Counted from the stretch's first letter, positions 34,006-43,311 are shown. The stretch is 64,000 bases of DNA from Rubellimicrobium arenae (GCF_017916275.1 NZ_JAFMST010000003.1:124001-188000), one strand, 5' to 3'. A program made the numbers and translations. Notes: generated by a model from the sequence alone, not told the origin.

Positions 34006-34692
34006 ATGAAGCGCAGCCGCATCAACGAGATCATCCGTGAGTCGGAGGCGTTCATCCGCTCCCATGGCTTCGTCCTCCCGCCCTTCGCCAACTGGACGCC
34101 CGAGGAGTTCAAGGCCCGCAAGGACGAGGCGAAGGCCATCATCGATGCCCGCTGCGGGTGGGACATCACGGATTACGGGCGCGGCGAATACGACCGGATG
34201 GGCCTGTTCCTGTTCACGCTGCGGAATGGTCGCCTGGCCGACCTCCAGCAGGGCCGGGGCATGTGCTACGCCGAGAAACTGCTCATCTCCCACGAGGATC
34301 AGCTGTCTCCTCACCACACCCATGTCATCAAGGCCGAGGACATCATCAATCGCGGTGGCGCGACGCTGGTGATCGAGCTCTTCGGCTCGGACGAGGAAGG
34401 GCGGTTCAGCGAGAATCACGGCGGCACCGTCTACACCGATGGCCTTCCGCGCCCCTACGGGCCGGGGGAGCGGATCCTGCTCGCTCCGGGCGAGAGCATC
34501 ACCCTCCTGCCGGGGGACTGGCACGCCTTCTGGGGCCAGGGCGGGACGGTGCTGATCGGCGAGGTCTCCACCGTGAACGACGACGAGACGGACAACGTCT
34601 TCCGTGAGCCGATCGGCCGCTTTGCCGACATCGAGGAAGACGAAGCGCCCCTGCGGCTCCTGGTGAGCGACTACCGGCAGTGGCTCATGTAA
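34006..34692 (+). CDS. D-lyxose ketol-isomerase-like cupin protein
   Basis: 228-residue sugar isomerase of the D-lyxose/D-mannose isomerase family, which interconverts D-lyxose and D-xylulose. The cupin core carries the metal cluster around HHTH (103-106) with nearby Lys91 and Glu97, and GDWHAFWGQGG supplies another His. FVLPPFANWTPEEF is typical near the N-terminus. The ATG at 34006 follows AGGGGGGA. No matching kinase is adjacent; the FGGY kinase 30 kb away could accept a product, but this is speculative. Confidence 0.88.
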   Translation: MKRSRINEIIRESEAFIRSHGFVLPPFANWTPEEFKARKDEAKAIIDARCGWDITDYGRGEYDRMGLFLFTLRNGRLADLQQGRGMCYAEKLLISHEDQLSPHHTHVIKAEDIINRGGATLVIELFGSDEEGRFSENHGGTVYTDGLPRPYGPGERILLAPGESITLLPGDWHAFWGQGGTVLIGEVSTVNDDETDNVFREPIGRFADIEEDEAPLRLLVSDYRQWLM

Positions 34693-34699
34693 TATGGCA

Positions 34700-34719
34700 G
34701 GGCGGGCCTTGGCCCGCCC
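34700..34719. terminator. Bidirectional hairpin between lyxose isomerase and kynureninase genes
   Basis: GGGCGGGCC (34700-34708), TT, and GGCCCGCCC (34711-34719) form a 9-bp inverted repeat in the 30-bp gap between two convergent stops. It probably serves both transcripts, though no T-run follows. Confidence 0.65.
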
Positions 34720-34722
34720 GCG

Positions 34723-35919
34723 TCAGGTCACCGCGGCGCGTTGGCGGTAGGCCGCATCGTCGTAATGGCGGCCATTCATGACCTCCGCGATGATCTCGAT
34801 CGCGCGATCCACCTCGGCCGACCCGATATAGAGCGGGGCAAAGCCAAAGCGCATGATGTCGGGGGCCCGGAAGTCCCCGACGACCCCTCGGGCGATCAGT
34901 GCCTGCATCGCGGCATAGCCGTCGGGATGGCGGAAGCTGACCTGACTGCCGCGCCGTTCGTGGTCGCGCGGGGTGGCAAGGACGAGGTCGGGGCAGGCGG
35001 CCTCCACCCCGTCGATGAACCGGTCGGTCAGCGCCAGAGAGGCGCGCCGAAGGTCGTCCATCTCGACCGCGTCCCAGATGTCGAGCGCGGCCTCGAGCGA
35101 GGCCATCGCGAGAACCGGCGGCGTGCCGACCCTCATCCGGTCGATGCCGTCACCCGCCGTATAGGAAAGCTCGAAGGCGAAGGGCGCGCGATGCCCGAGC
35201 CAGCCCGAGAGGGCCGGGGGGGCGTCATGGGCATGGCGCGGCGCCACGTAGATGAAGGCGGGCGCGCCGGGGCCGCCATTGAGATACTTGTAGGTGCAGC
35301 CGACGGCGAAATCGGCCCCGCCCCCGGCCACATCGACGGGCAGCGCCCCCGCCGAATGGGCCAGGTCCCAGACGACGAGCGCCCCCATCGCATGAGCCCG
35401 GGCCGTCAGCCGAGCCATGTCGTGGCGTCGCCCGGTGCGGTAGTCCACCTCGGTCACGAGGAGGACGGCGACCTCCTCGGTGATCGCGTCTTCGAGGTCC
35501 TCCGGCTCCGCGAGCCGCAGTTCGTGCCGGCCGCCGAGCATCCGGACGAGCCCCTCGGCCATGTAAAGGTCCGATGGAAAGTTGCCGGTGTCCGACAGGA
35601 TCACGAGGCGGTCGGGCCGCAGGGCCAGGCATGCCGACAGGGCCTGGAACACCTTGATCGACAGGGTGTCGCCGATCACCGTATGGCCGGGCTCGGCCCC
35701 GATCAGGCGGCCGATGCGGTCCCCCAGGCGCCGGGGCTGCGCCATCCAGTTGGCCTGGTTCCATCCGCCGATCAGCATCGTGCCCCATTCCGCGCGCATC
35801 GCCTGCTCCATCCGGGCGGGAGCGGCCTTGGGCAGCGGGCCCAGCGAATTGCCGTCGAGATATACAAGTCCCGCGGGCAGGTCGAAGAGTGCCTTGGTGG
35901 CGGCGAAGTCGGTCATCAT
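34723..35919 (-). CDS. kynU: Kynureninase
   Basis: 398-residue PLP enzyme that splits kynurenine to anthranilate and alanine (or the 3-hydroxy form) in tryptophan breakdown. VYLDGNSLGPLPK at the N-terminus, IGDTLSIKVFQAL, and the PLP-lysine motif GCTYKYLNGGPGAPAF (Lys211, or 210 from the second ATG) are diagnostic. Two consecutive ATGs exist (35919, 35916); GGGAGA stands upstream. Tryptophan dioxygenase and formamidase are not in the adjacent genes seen here. Confidence 0.95.
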   Translation of the reverse strand: MMTDFAATKALFDLPAGLVYLDGNSLGPLPKAAPARMEQAMRAEWGTMLIGGWNQANWMAQPRRLGDRIGRLIGAEPGHTVIGDTLSIKVFQALSACLALRPDRLVILSDTGNFPSDLYMAEGLVRMLGGRHELRLAEPEDLEDAITEEVAVLLVTEVDYRTGRRHDMARLTARAHAMGALVVWDLAHSAGALPVDVAGGGADFAVGCTYKYLNGGPGAPAFIYVAPRHAHDAPPALSGWLGHRAPFAFELSYTAGDGIDRMRVGTPPVLAMASLEAALDIWDAVEMDDLRRASLALTDRFIDGVEAACPDLVLATPRDHERRGSQVSFRHPDGYAAMQALIARGVVGDFRAPDIMRFGFAPLYIGSAEVDRAIEIIAEVMNGRHYDDAAYRQRAAVT

Positions 35920-36004
35920 GCGTCTCCCTCGGGCGCAGCATAGGCCAGCCCGCGGGCGAGGGCGAGGGATGGACAGGTTCCGGAAGCCGGGGCAGGCTGG
36001 GCTC

Positions 36005-36454
36005 ATGCGTCGTCTCGACCTTCCTCCGCTCTGGCTCGTGCTGTTCGGCGCCGTGGCCTGGGTGATCGCTCGCGGCGATCCCTGGAACCTGAGCTTCAGC
36101 TGCCCGGAGACCGACCTGCTCGCGGGGCTCCTGGTCGGCGGCGGAGTCTTGGTCGGACTGCTGGCCGTCCTGCAACTGCGCCGCGCCCGCACCGCCGTCA
36201 TGCCGCGCCGGGAGGCCAGCCAGCTCGTCACCTCGGGCCTCTTCGCGCTGTCGCGCAATCCGATCTACCTCGGCTTCGTCCTGGTGCTCCTGGGCTGGGC
36301 GCTCCGGTTGGGGTCGCCCTCCGCGCTGCCGCTGGTTCCGATCTACGCCTGGTGGATCGAGCGCCGCTACATCGTTCCGGAGGAAGCGGCCCTGGCCCGA
36401 CGGTTCCCGGCGGCCTTCGTGCGGTACTGCCGGGACACCCGCCGCTGGATCTGA
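36005..36454 (+). CDS. Isoprenylcysteine carboxyl methyltransferase-like (ICMT/PEMT) membrane protein
   Basis: 149-residue integral membrane protein with about four hydrophobic segments. LVTSGLFALSRNPIYLGFVLVLLGWAL and the C-terminal EEAALARRFPAAFVRYCRDTRRWI match the S-adenosylmethionine-binding end of the ICMT/phospholipid methyltransferase family. Bacterial substrates are generally unknown. The ATG at 36005 gives a clean first helix; an alternative ATG at 35969 adds 12 residues. It is divergent from kynU. Confidence 0.82.
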   Translation: MRRLDLPPLWLVLFGAVAWVIARGDPWNLSFSCPETDLLAGLLVGGGVLVGLLAVLQLRRARTAVMPRREASQLVTSGLFALSRNPIYLGFVLVLLGWALRLGSPSALPLVPIYAWWIERRYIVPEEAALARRFPAAFVRYCRDTRRWI

Positions 36455-36543
36455 GCGGAAAGGCTTAGGTCCCTTGCGCTTGTGAAGGCGCAGATGTCCG
36501 GGTTATGCCTCTCTGCAGCCGCAAAAAGGGGAGGGGACAGCCC

Positions 36544-38115
36544 ATGAGGATCGGCGCTCTGCGCGAGGTGCAGCCGGGCGAGGCACGGGTGGCGATGACC
36601 CCGGCCTCGGCGCAGGACATTCACAAACTGGGGCACACCTGCCTGGTCGAGGCCGGCGCGGGCGAGGCGTCGGGCTTTTCGGACGACATGTACCGCGCGG
36701 CGGGGGTCGAGGTCGTCCCGGATGCGCGGGCGCTGGTCGAGGGCGCCGATGTGGTCGCCAAGGTTCGCCCGCCCGAGCCGGGCGAGGTCGCGCTCCTGCG
36801 CGAGGGGCAGACGCTCATCTCCTTCTTCTACCCCGGCCAGAACGCCGACCTGCTCGAGCAGGCGCGGGCGACGGGGGCCTCGGTGATCGCGATGGACATG
36901 GTGCCCCGCATCAGCCGCGCGCAGAAGATGGATGCGCTGTCGTCCATGGCCAACATCGCGGGCTACCGCGCGGTGATCGAGGCGGGCGCGAACTTCGGCC
37001 GCTTCTTTACGGGCCAGGTCACGGCGGCGGGCAAGGTGCCCCCGGCGCAGGTGCTCGTGGTCGGCGCGGGCGTCGCGGGACTTGCCGCCATCGGCACGGC
37101 GGTGAGCCTCGGCGCCGTGGTCCACGCCTTCGACGTGCGGCCCGAGGTGGCCGAGCAGATCGAATCCATGGGCGCGTCCTTCGTGTTCCTGGAGTTCGAG
37201 GCGGGCCAGGACGGCGCCGCGACCGGCGGCTACGCCGCGCCCTCCTCGCCGGAGTTCCGCGAGAAGCAGCTGGCCAAGTTCCGCGAACTGGCTCCGCAGA
37301 TGGACATCGTCATCACCACCGCGCTGATCCCGGGCCGGCCCGCGCCGGTGCTCTGGACGCGCGACATGGTCGAGATGATGAAGCCCGGCTCGGTCATCGT
37401 GGACCTCGCGGCGGAACGGGGCGGCAACTGCGAGCTGACGGTGCCCGACCAGAAGGTCACGACGCCCAACGGCGTCACGGTGGTGGGCTACACCGACTTC
37501 CCCTCGCGCATGGCGGCGCAGGCGTCCACGCTGTATTCAACCAACATCCGGCACATGCTGACGGACCTGACGCCCGGCAAGGACGGCGTGCTGGTCCACA
37601 ACATGGAGGACGACGTGATCCGGGGGGCGACCGTGGTCCATGCGGGCGCCGTCACCTGGCCGCCGCCACCGCCCAAGATCCAGGCCATCGCGAGCGTCGC
37701 GGCCAAGCCCAAGCCCCGGGAGCTCACGCCCGCCGAGAAGCGGGAACAGGAGGTTCTGGCCTTCAAGGGCGAGACGCGCCGGCATGTCGCCCTGCTGGTG
37801 GCCGGGACGGTGCTGCTGGGCCTGATCGGCCTTTACGCGCCCGCCTCATTCATGAGCCACTTCATCGTCTTCGCGCTGGCCTGCTTCGTGGGCTTCCAGG
37901 TGATCTGGAGCGTGTCGCATTCGCTGCACACGCCGCTGATGGCCGTGACGAACGCGATCTCGGGGATCATCATCCTCGGCGCGCTGCTGCAGGTCGGGTC
38001 GGGCCACTGGCTGATCGTGATCCTGGCGGCGCTGTCCATCCTGATCGCCACCATCAACATCGTGGGCGGCTTCCTGGTCACGCGCCGGATGCTCGCCATG
38101 TTCCAGAGGTCCTGA
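36544..38115 (+). CDS. pntA: NAD(P) transhydrogenase subunit alpha
   Basis: 523-residue proton-translocating transhydrogenase subunit: the NAD(H)-binding domain I (about 1-380, with VLVVGAGVAGLAAIGTA as the dinucleotide fold) plus four C-terminal membrane helices (about 418-515). It uses the proton gradient to drive NADH + NADP to NAD + NADPH. Full-length, like Rhodobacter and E. coli PntA (about 510-525), not the split form. The ATG at 36544 follows GGGGAGGGG. It is 3 bp upstream of pntB. Confidence 0.96.
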   Translation: MRIGALREVQPGEARVAMTPASAQDIHKLGHTCLVEAGAGEASGFSDDMYRAAGVEVVPDARALVEGADVVAKVRPPEPGEVALLREGQTLISFFYPGQNADLLEQARATGASVIAMDMVPRISRAQKMDALSSMANIAGYRAVIEAGANFGRFFTGQVTAAGKVPPAQVLVVGAGVAGLAAIGTAVSLGAVVHAFDVRPEVAEQIESMGASFVFLEFEAGQDGAATGGYAAPSSPEFREKQLAKFRELAPQMDIVITTALIPGRPAPVLWTRDMVEMMKPGSVIVDLAAERGGNCELTVPDQKVTTPNGVTVVGYTDFPSRMAAQASTLYSTNIRHMLTDLTPGKDGVLVHNMEDDVIRGATVVHAGAVTWPPPPPKIQAIASVAAKPKPRELTPAEKREQEVLAFKGETRRHVALLVAGTVLLGLIGLYAPASFMSHFIVFALACFVGFQVIWSVSHSLHTPLMAVTNAISGIIILGALLQVGSGHWLIVILAALSILIATINIVGGFLVTRRMLAMFQRS

Positions 38116-38118
38116 GCC

Positions 38119-39555
38119 ATGGCCATCGGACTCGTCGGCGCGGCCTATGTCGCGGCTGCCATTCTCTTCATCCTGTCGCTGGGCGGCCTTTCGGGGCAGG
38201 AAAGCGCCAAGCGCGCCGTTTGGTACGGCATCGCGGGCATGGCCCTGGCCGTGCTGGCCACGGTCTTCGGGCCGGACGTGCAGCACCTGTGGGTGGTGAT
38301 CCTGATGGTCGCCATCGGCTCGGTCGCGGGCGCCATGGTTGCCAAGCGCGTCCAGATGACCGAGATGCCGCAGTTGGTCGCGGCGCTCCACAGCTTCGTG
38401 GGCCTGGCCGCCGTGTTCATCGGCTTCAACGGCCATATCGAACTGGGCCGCGTGCAGGCCATGGACGAAACAGCGCGCGCCGGCCTGACCGGCTTTGCCG
38501 CCGTGCTGGCGCACAAGACGCCCGTGGAGGTGAACATCTTCCTCGTGGAGCTGTTCCTGGGCGTGTTCATCGGCGCGGTGACCTTCACCGGCTCGGTGGT
38601 GGCCTTCGGCAAGCTGGCGGGCCGCATCACCGGCAAGGCCGAGAAGCTGCCCGGCGGGCACATGCTGAACGCGGGGGCGGCGGTCTTTTCGCTGCTGATG
38701 CTGGTGCTCTACGTCTCCACCGGCTGGTTCATCTGGCTGCTGCTGATGACGGCGGCGGCGCTGTTCATCGGCTACCACCTCGTCATGGGGATCGGCGGCG
38801 CCGACATGCCGGTGGTGGTGTCGATGCTCAACAGCTATTCGGGCTGGGCGGCGGCGGCGATCGGCTTCACGCTGTCGAACGACCTGCTGATCGTGACGGG
38901 CGCGCTCGTGGGCTCCTCGGGGGCGATCCTGAGCTACATCATGTGCAAGGCGATGAACCGCAGCTTCGTCAGCGTGATCCTGGGCGGCTTCGGCACCACG
39001 ACCGGTCCGGCCATGGAGATCACGGGCGAGCAGGTGGCCATAGACTCGGACGGGGTGGCGGCCCTGCTGGACGATGCGCAGAACATCGTCATCATCCCCG
39101 GCTACGGCATGGCCGTCGCGCAGGCGCAGCAATCCGTGTCGGAACTGACCAAGCGGCTCCGCGCCCGGGGCAAGAACGTCCGCTTCGCGATCCACCCCGT
39201 CGCGGGGCGGCTGCCGGGCCACATGAACGTGCTCCTCGCCGAGGCGAAGGTCCCCTATGACATCGTGATGGAGATGGACGAGATCAACGACGACTTCCCC
39301 GAGACGGACGTCGCCATCGTCATCGGGTCCAACGACATCGTGAACCCGGCCGCGCAGGAGGACCCGAACTCCCCCATCGCCGGGATGCCGGTGCTCGAGG
39401 TCTGGAAGGCCAAGCACGTCATCGTCTCCAAGCGCGGGCAGGGCACCGGCTATTCGGGGATCGAGAACCCGCTCTTCTACAAGGACAACACGCGGATGTT
39501 CTACGGCGACGCCAAGAAGTCGCTGGACGACCTGCTGCCCAAGCTGGCGGCATAA
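38119..39555 (+). CDS. pntB: NAD(P) transhydrogenase subunit beta
   Basis: 478-residue partner of PntA. The first 270 residues or so are membrane helices that complete the proton channel; the C-terminal domain III binds NADP(H) with the characteristic [15 protein letters not shown] and [19 protein letters not shown]. Both copies of the operon are intact. It is followed by a UUCG-capped terminator hairpin. Confidence 0.97.
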   Translation: MAIGLVGAAYVAAAILFILSLGGLSGQESAKRAVWYGIAGMALAVLATVFGPDVQHLWVVILMVAIGSVAGAMVAKRVQMTEMPQLVAALHSFVGLAAVFIGFNGHIELGRVQAMDETARAGLTGFAAVLAHKTPVEVNIFLVELFLGVFIGAVTFTGSVVAFGKLAGRITGKAEKLPGGHMLNAGAAVFSLLMLVLYVSTGWFIWLLLMTAAALFIGYHLVMGIGGADMPVVVSMLNSYSGWAAAAIGFTLSNDLLIVTGALVGSSGAILSYIMCKAMNRSFVSVILGGFGTTTGPAMEITGEQVAIDSDGVAALLDDAQNIVIIPGYGMAVAQAQQSVSELTKRLRARGKNVRFAIHPVAGRLPGHMNVLLAEAKVPYDIVMEMDEINDDFPETDVAIVIGSNDIVNPAAQEDPNSPIAGMPVLEVWKAKHVIVSKRGQGTGYSGIENPLFYKDNTRMFYGDAKKSLDDLLPKLAA

Positions 39556-39560
39556 GGGGC

Positions 39561-39578
39561 GGGGGGCTTCGGCCCCCC
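39561..39578. terminator. UUCG-loop terminator after pntAB
   Basis: GGGGGGC-TTCG-GCCCCCC is a 7-bp stem closed by a UUCG tetraloop, between the convergent pntB and pseudouridine synthase genes; it abuts the latter's stop codon (39578-39580). Confidence 0.75.
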
Positions 39579-40144
39579 TACCGTATCCGTGGATCGGGCA
39601 CCGGAACCTCCCGCCACTGCCCGGGAGCAAGATCCCCGACGGTCCACGGGCCGATTCTCCATCGCACCAGCCGCAGCGTCGGCAGGCCCACGGCAGCCGT
39701 CATGCGGCGCACCTGCCGGTTGCGCCCTTCCGTGATCGTGATCTCCAGCCAGGTGTCCGGCACGCTCTGCCGCACCCGGATTGGCGGATCCCGGGGCCAG
39801 AGATCGGGCGGGTCGACCCGGCGCACCGTGGCGGGCCGGGTGGGGCCGTCGTTGAGCGTGACGCCACGGCGGAGCGTCTCGAGGTCCGCCTCGGTGGGAT
39901 CACCCTCGACCTGGGCCAGGTAGGTCTTCTCCATCTTGTGACGCGGATCCGCGATGCGCGCCTGCAGGCGGCCGTCATCCGTGAGAAGGAGCAGGCCTTC
40001 GCTGTCACGGTCCAGTCGCCCGGCCGGATACACGCCCGGCCGATCGACGAGACCGGACAGGGTCGGACGGGGCGACGGGCTCCTGGCGTCGGTGAATTGT
40101 GACAGAACGCCGTAAGGTTTGTTGAGAAGGATCAGACGGGCCAT
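39578..40144 (-). CDS. RsuA/RluE-like pseudouridine synthase
   Basis: 188-residue pseudouridine synthase without an S4 domain, the size and form of RluE (23S rRNA position 2457 in E. coli). The catalytic Asp is in [17 protein letters not shown], the N-terminal [13 protein letters not shown] and the later [21 protein letters not shown] are family signatures. The ATG at 40144 begins [12 protein letters not shown]. It is divergent from the ornithine decarboxylase gene. Confidence 0.93.
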   Translation of the reverse strand: MARLILLNKPYGVLSQFTDARSPSPRPTLSGLVDRPGVYPAGRLDRDSEGLLLLTDDGRLQARIADPRHKMEKTYLAQVEGDPTEADLETLRRGVTLNDGPTRPATVRRVDPPDLWPRDPPIRVRQSVPDTWLEITITEGRNRQVRRMTAAVGLPTLRLVRWRIGPWTVGDLAPGQWREVPVPDPRIR

Positions 40145-40446
40145 GTGCCCCAGGCTCCCACGCCCAAGGTCCGGCGTCAAAGGGGAACGATCCACTGAGT
40201 CCGGGAACAAACCTCAGACTTGCCAAGAACTTAGGTCTGCTGGCCCGCTCTGTAAAAAACCGTCGGCTCAGCCGAAAAAGGGTCTTGATCCGAATCCGCA
40301 AATGCCCCACATGGGGGCCATAGACGCCAACGCACGCGCCTCTGGCCGGACAGCTTCGCGCCCACGTGTTTACGTAGCGACGGTAACGTCTCCCTTGGAA
40401 TCGCCTGGCCCCGAAAGGGGCCTCTTTGTTCTGTCGGAGATGACCG
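40145..40446 (+). ncRNA. Structured leader of the ornithine decarboxylase gene, candidate speF-type RNA
   Basis: 302 bp without a gene, with a run of short hairpins ahead of the decarboxylase: CGGC-TCA-GCCG (40264-40274), GCCCC/GGGGC (40304-40318), ACGT-GTTT-ACGT (40364-40375), GACG-GTAA-CGTC (40379-40390, GNRA loop), and GGCCCC-GAAA-GGGGCC (40407-40422) followed by TCTTTGTTCT. An RNA motif named speF is known before alphaproteobacterial ornithine decarboxylase genes, so position and hairpin content fit. I could not compare it with the published consensus, and the transcription start is not defined. Confidence 0.5.
40407..40432 (+). terminator. Attenuator-like hairpin with U-rich tail just before the decarboxylase start
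   Basis: GGCCCC, a GAAA tetraloop and GGGGCC are followed by TCTTTGTTCT, only 24 bp before the ATG at 40447. Its place inside the leader of a gene, not after one, suggests premature termination or control of translation initiation. Confidence 0.5.
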
Positions 40447-41634
40447 ATGACTGTCCAATTCGCGGGGGCGATGGCCCCGTCGCAATCTCTTGCCGTCCGC
40501 GCTTTCGACGAGAACCGCCTCGAGGCGTTCTGCGCCACGGCGGAGTTCGACCGCCCGACGCTGGTCATCGACGTGGACCGCATGGAAGCGCAATACCATG
40601 CGCTCAAGGCGGGCCTGGGCCATGCCGACATCCACTATGCCGTGAAGGCGAACCCCCATCCGGCCATCCTGGGCCGTCTCGTCCGGCTTGGCGCGCATTT
40701 CGACGCCGCCTCGCGTGGGGAGATCGAGATGTGCTTTGCCCAGGGCGCGCAGCCGCACCAGATCTCGTACGGCAACACCATCAAGCGCGTGGGCGACATT
40801 GCCTGGGCGCATCAGGCCGGCATCACCCTGTTCGCGGCCGATGCCGACGAGGAGCTGGAGAAGATCGCCGAACACGCCCCCGGCGCGCAGGTCTACATCC
40901 GCGTGATCGTCGAGGTGTCGATGGCCGATTGGCCGCTCACCCGCAAGTTCGGCTGCGACCGCGATACCGCGCTTCGCCTGCTGGACCGCGCCAAGGAGCT
41001 GGGTCTCGACCCGGTGGGCTTCTCGTTCCACGTGGGTTCGCAGACCCGCAAGGCCGAGATGTGGCGCCCCACGCTGGACGCCGTGGCGCAGCTTTGGGCG
41101 GATGCCAAGGTTGCCGGGCATGAGCTGACGCTTCTCAACATCGGCGGCGGCTTCCCGGCCTTCTACGGCGAGGCCATCGAAGCTCCGACCGATTACGCGG
41201 CCGGCGTCATGGCGATGGTGACCGAGCGCTTTGGCAATGTGCCCCGCCTGATGGCGGAGCCGGGCCGTGGCCTGGTCGCCGAGGCTGGCATGATCGTGGC
41301 CGAGGTGGTGCTGACCTCCCGCAAGAGCGAGCGCGACCTGCACCGCTGGGTCTACCTGTCGATCGGCCGCTTCTCCGGTCTGGCCGAGACCGAAGGCGAG
41401 GCGATCCGTTACCAGTTCGTGACTCCCCACGACGGTGACGCCACGGGGCCCTGCATCGTTGCCGGCCCGTCCTGCGACTCGGCCGACGTGCTCTACGAAA
41501 AGCGTCCGATGCAGCTTCCGCTGGCTCTCAAGGCCGGGGACCGGGTGCTGATCCGCAACACGGGCGCCTACACCTCGACCTATTCGTCGGTCTGCTTCAA
41601 CGGCTTTCCTCCACTGGACGTCGTGGCGATCTGA
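40447..41634 (+). CDS. Ornithine/lysine decarboxylase (alanine-racemase fold, type III)
   Basis: 395-residue PLP decarboxylase making putrescine (or cadaverine). The PLP lysine K67 is in IHYAVKANPHP, the phosphate loop is LLNIGGGFPAF, and the active-site Cys is in GPSCDSADVLYE. The size is the short bacterial/eukaryotic-like form. HVGSQ is typical of this fold. GGAG stands 7 nt before the ATG at 40447. It is transcribed alone and ends at a strong terminator. Ornithine is the likelier substrate by length and leader context. Confidence 0.92.
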   Translation: MTVQFAGAMAPSQSLAVRAFDENRLEAFCATAEFDRPTLVIDVDRMEAQYHALKAGLGHADIHYAVKANPHPAILGRLVRLGAHFDAASRGEIEMCFAQGAQPHQISYGNTIKRVGDIAWAHQAGITLFAADADEELEKIAEHAPGAQVYIRVIVEVSMADWPLTRKFGCDRDTALRLLDRAKELGLDPVGFSFHVGSQTRKAEMWRPTLDAVAQLWADAKVAGHELTLLNIGGGFPAFYGEAIEAPTDYAAGVMAMVTERFGNVPRLMAEPGRGLVAEAGMIVAEVVLTSRKSERDLHRWVYLSIGRFSGLAETEGEAIRYQFVTPHDGDATGPCIVAGPSCDSADVLYEKRPMQLPLALKAGDRVLIRNTGAYTSTYSSVCFNGFPPLDVVAI

Positions 41635-41643
41635 CGACCGGAG

Positions 41644-41672
41644 GGCCCGCTTCACGGCGGGCCTTTTCGTTT
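41644..41672 (+). terminator. Rho-independent terminator of the decarboxylase gene
   Basis: GGCCCGC (41644-41650), a 6-nt loop and GCGGGCC (41657-41663) are followed by TTTTCGTTT, 9 bp after the stop. A canonical terminator. Confidence 0.9.
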
Positions 41673-42064
41673 CCGGGGCTCGAAGGCGACAGACGGAACA
41701 AGCGTCGCGTTCACCCAAGAGAGGTAGTGACGTCACCGGAGCCAAGGCCGGGCATCCGCCCTGCAAGGTTTGTGGGCGATCCATCGGGCTGGCCTCAGAC
41801 GCACGACATCGGCCAATCGCCCCCTTAAGGTCCGGCAGGCGTCCTCCATCGTGCTCGGGATCGGGTCGCCGCATCTTTGGTCGGGCCGACGGCAAAATGA
41901 TGCGACGCGCCAGACCACGAAGGAACACGATTGCGAAGTGGCGCCATCCCGATGCCTGAGTGCCCGGATCCGGCACGCGCCACGACGGCTGGCCAGCTTC
42001 GGGTTGGATCTGCGGTGGGGGTTCGGGGGGCGAGTCCTCAGTGCAACCGAACAGGGCCGGGCAT

Positions 42065-42116
42065 CGGCTTCGGCCTCGTCGAAGCCGGGGTTGCCCCGGC
42101 TCCGGCTTGGGGCAAC
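42065..42116 (+). promoter_or_regulatory. Three competing helices in the leader of the M20 gene
   Basis: Helix 1 pairs CGGCTTCG (42065-42072) with CGAAGCCG (42080-42087). Helix 2 pairs AGCCGGGG (42083-42090) with CCCCGGCT (42094-42101). Helix 3 pairs GTTGCCCC (42090-42097) with GGGGCAAC (42109-42116). Each stem is a perfect 8 bp. Helix 2 shares bases with both others, while 1 and 3 can coexist, so the leader can switch between two states 29 nt before the ATG. That is the layout of an attenuator or riboswitch, although repeat DNA could look similar. Confidence 0.45.
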
Positions 42117-42144
42117 AATCGGTCATCCAGCGAGAGTGTCCTCC

Positions 42145-43311
42145 ATGCCGCCCAAGAACCGTTTCGCAGAGCTTCTGCCCGAGATCGCCGCCTGGCGCCG
42201 CGACATCCACGAACACCCTGAGATCCTGTTCGAAACCCACCGGACCTCGGCCCTGGTGGCCGACCGCCTGCGCGAGTTCGGCTGCGACGAGGTGGTCACC
42301 GGCATCGGCCGCACCGGCGTCGTGGGGGTCATCAGGGGCAGGGCGACGACCTCCGGCAAGGTGATCGGCCTGCGCGCCGACATGGACGCGTTGCCCATCC
42401 ACGAGGCCACCGGCGTCGCCTACGCCTCCAAGACTCCGGGCGCGATGCACGCCTGCGGCCACGACGGCCACACCGCGATGCTGCTCGGCACCGCCAAATA
42501 TCTCTGCGAGACGCGCAACTTCGACGGCACCGTGATCGTCATCTTCCAGCCCGCGGAGGAGGGCGGCGGCGGCGGACGCGAGATGTGCGCCGACGGACTC
42601 ATGGACCGCTGGCGCGTGACCGAGGTCTACGGGCTCCACAACTGGCCCGGGCGGCCTTTGGGCAGCTTCTCGATCCGGGCGGGAACCTTCTTCGCCGCCA
42701 CGGACCAGTTCGAGATCGTGGTGGAAGGTAAGGGCGGCCACGCCGCCAAGCCGCAGGAGGTCGTGGACCCGACCCTGGCCGCGAGCCATACGGTCGTCGC
42801 CCTCCAGAGCATCGTGAGCCGCAACTCGGACCCCGTGTCGCAGGTGGTGGTCTCGGTCACCTCCATCGAATCCTCGTCCAAGGCCTTCAACGTCATCCCC
42901 AGCCGCGTCACCCTGCGGGGCACCATCCGCACCATGTCCCGCGAAAACCGCGACATGGCCGAGGCACGGCTCAAGGCCATCTCCGAGGCGACGGCGCTGG
43001 CCTACGGCGCCTCGGCCAGGGTCAACTACATGCGCGGCTATCCGGTGATGGCGAACCACGAGGCGCAGACCGAGTTCGCCCGCGAGGTGGCCCGCATGGT
43101 CTCGGGCTCCTGCGACGAAGCCCCCCTGGTCATGGGCGGCGAGGACTTCGCCTACATGCTCGAGGAGCGGCCGGGGGCCTATATCCTGTTGGGCAATGGC
43201 GCGACCGCGCCGGTCCACCACCCGGAATACGACTTCAACGACGAAGCGATCCCGGCCGGATGCTCCTGGCTCGCGGGCGTGGCCGAGACGCGGATGCCGA
43301 TCAGCGCCTGA
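42145..43311 (+). CDS. M20 family amidohydrolase (hippurate hydrolase/N-acyl amino acid amidase type)
   Basis: 388-residue dinuclear metal amidohydrolase. GLRADMDALPI (about 75-85), ACGHDGHTAMLLG (Cys104, His106) and PAEEGGGGG (Glu138, Glu139) provide the metal and catalytic residues, and VVEGKGGHAAKPQEVVDP marks the dimerisation/lid domain. This group releases amino acids from N-acyl or indole conjugates. The ATG at 42145 has only a weak ribosome site; the frame is open far upstream but without conserved sequence. The last 11 bp overlap the convergent glycosyltransferase gene. Confidence 0.92.
   Translation: MPPKNRFAELLPEIAAWRRDIHEHPEILFETHRTSALVADRLREFGCDEVVTGIGRTGVVGVIRGRATTSGKVIGLRADMDALPIHEATGVAYASKTPGAMHACGHDGHTAMLLGTAKYLCETRNFDGTVIVIFQPAEEGGGGGREMCADGLMDRWRVTEVYGLHNWPGRPLGSFSIRAGTFFAATDQFEIVVEGKGGHAAKPQEVVDPTLAASHTVVALQSIVSRNSDPVSQVVVSVTSIESSSKAFNVIPSRVTLRGTIRTMSRENRDMAEARLKAISEATALAYGASARVNYMRGYPVMANHEAQTEFAREVARMVSGSCDEAPLVMGGEDFAYMLEERPGAYILLGNGATAPVHHPEYDFNDEAIPAGCSWLAGVAETRMPISA

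Larger units (their letters stand above)
41635..42144. other. 510-bp interval between the decarboxylase and M20 genes
   Basis: It begins with the decarboxylase terminator (41644-41667). A 10-bp palindrome GTGACGTCAC is at 41727-41736. The middle (about 41740-42040) has open frames on both strands with no recognisable product. The last 80 bp contain three overlapping, mutually exclusive helices described separately. Confidence 0.55.

Noticed and set aside
41733-41918. 61-codon minus-strand frame in the gap before the M20 gene
   Set aside because: No similarity I can recognise, no ribosome site and no neighbour that explains it.
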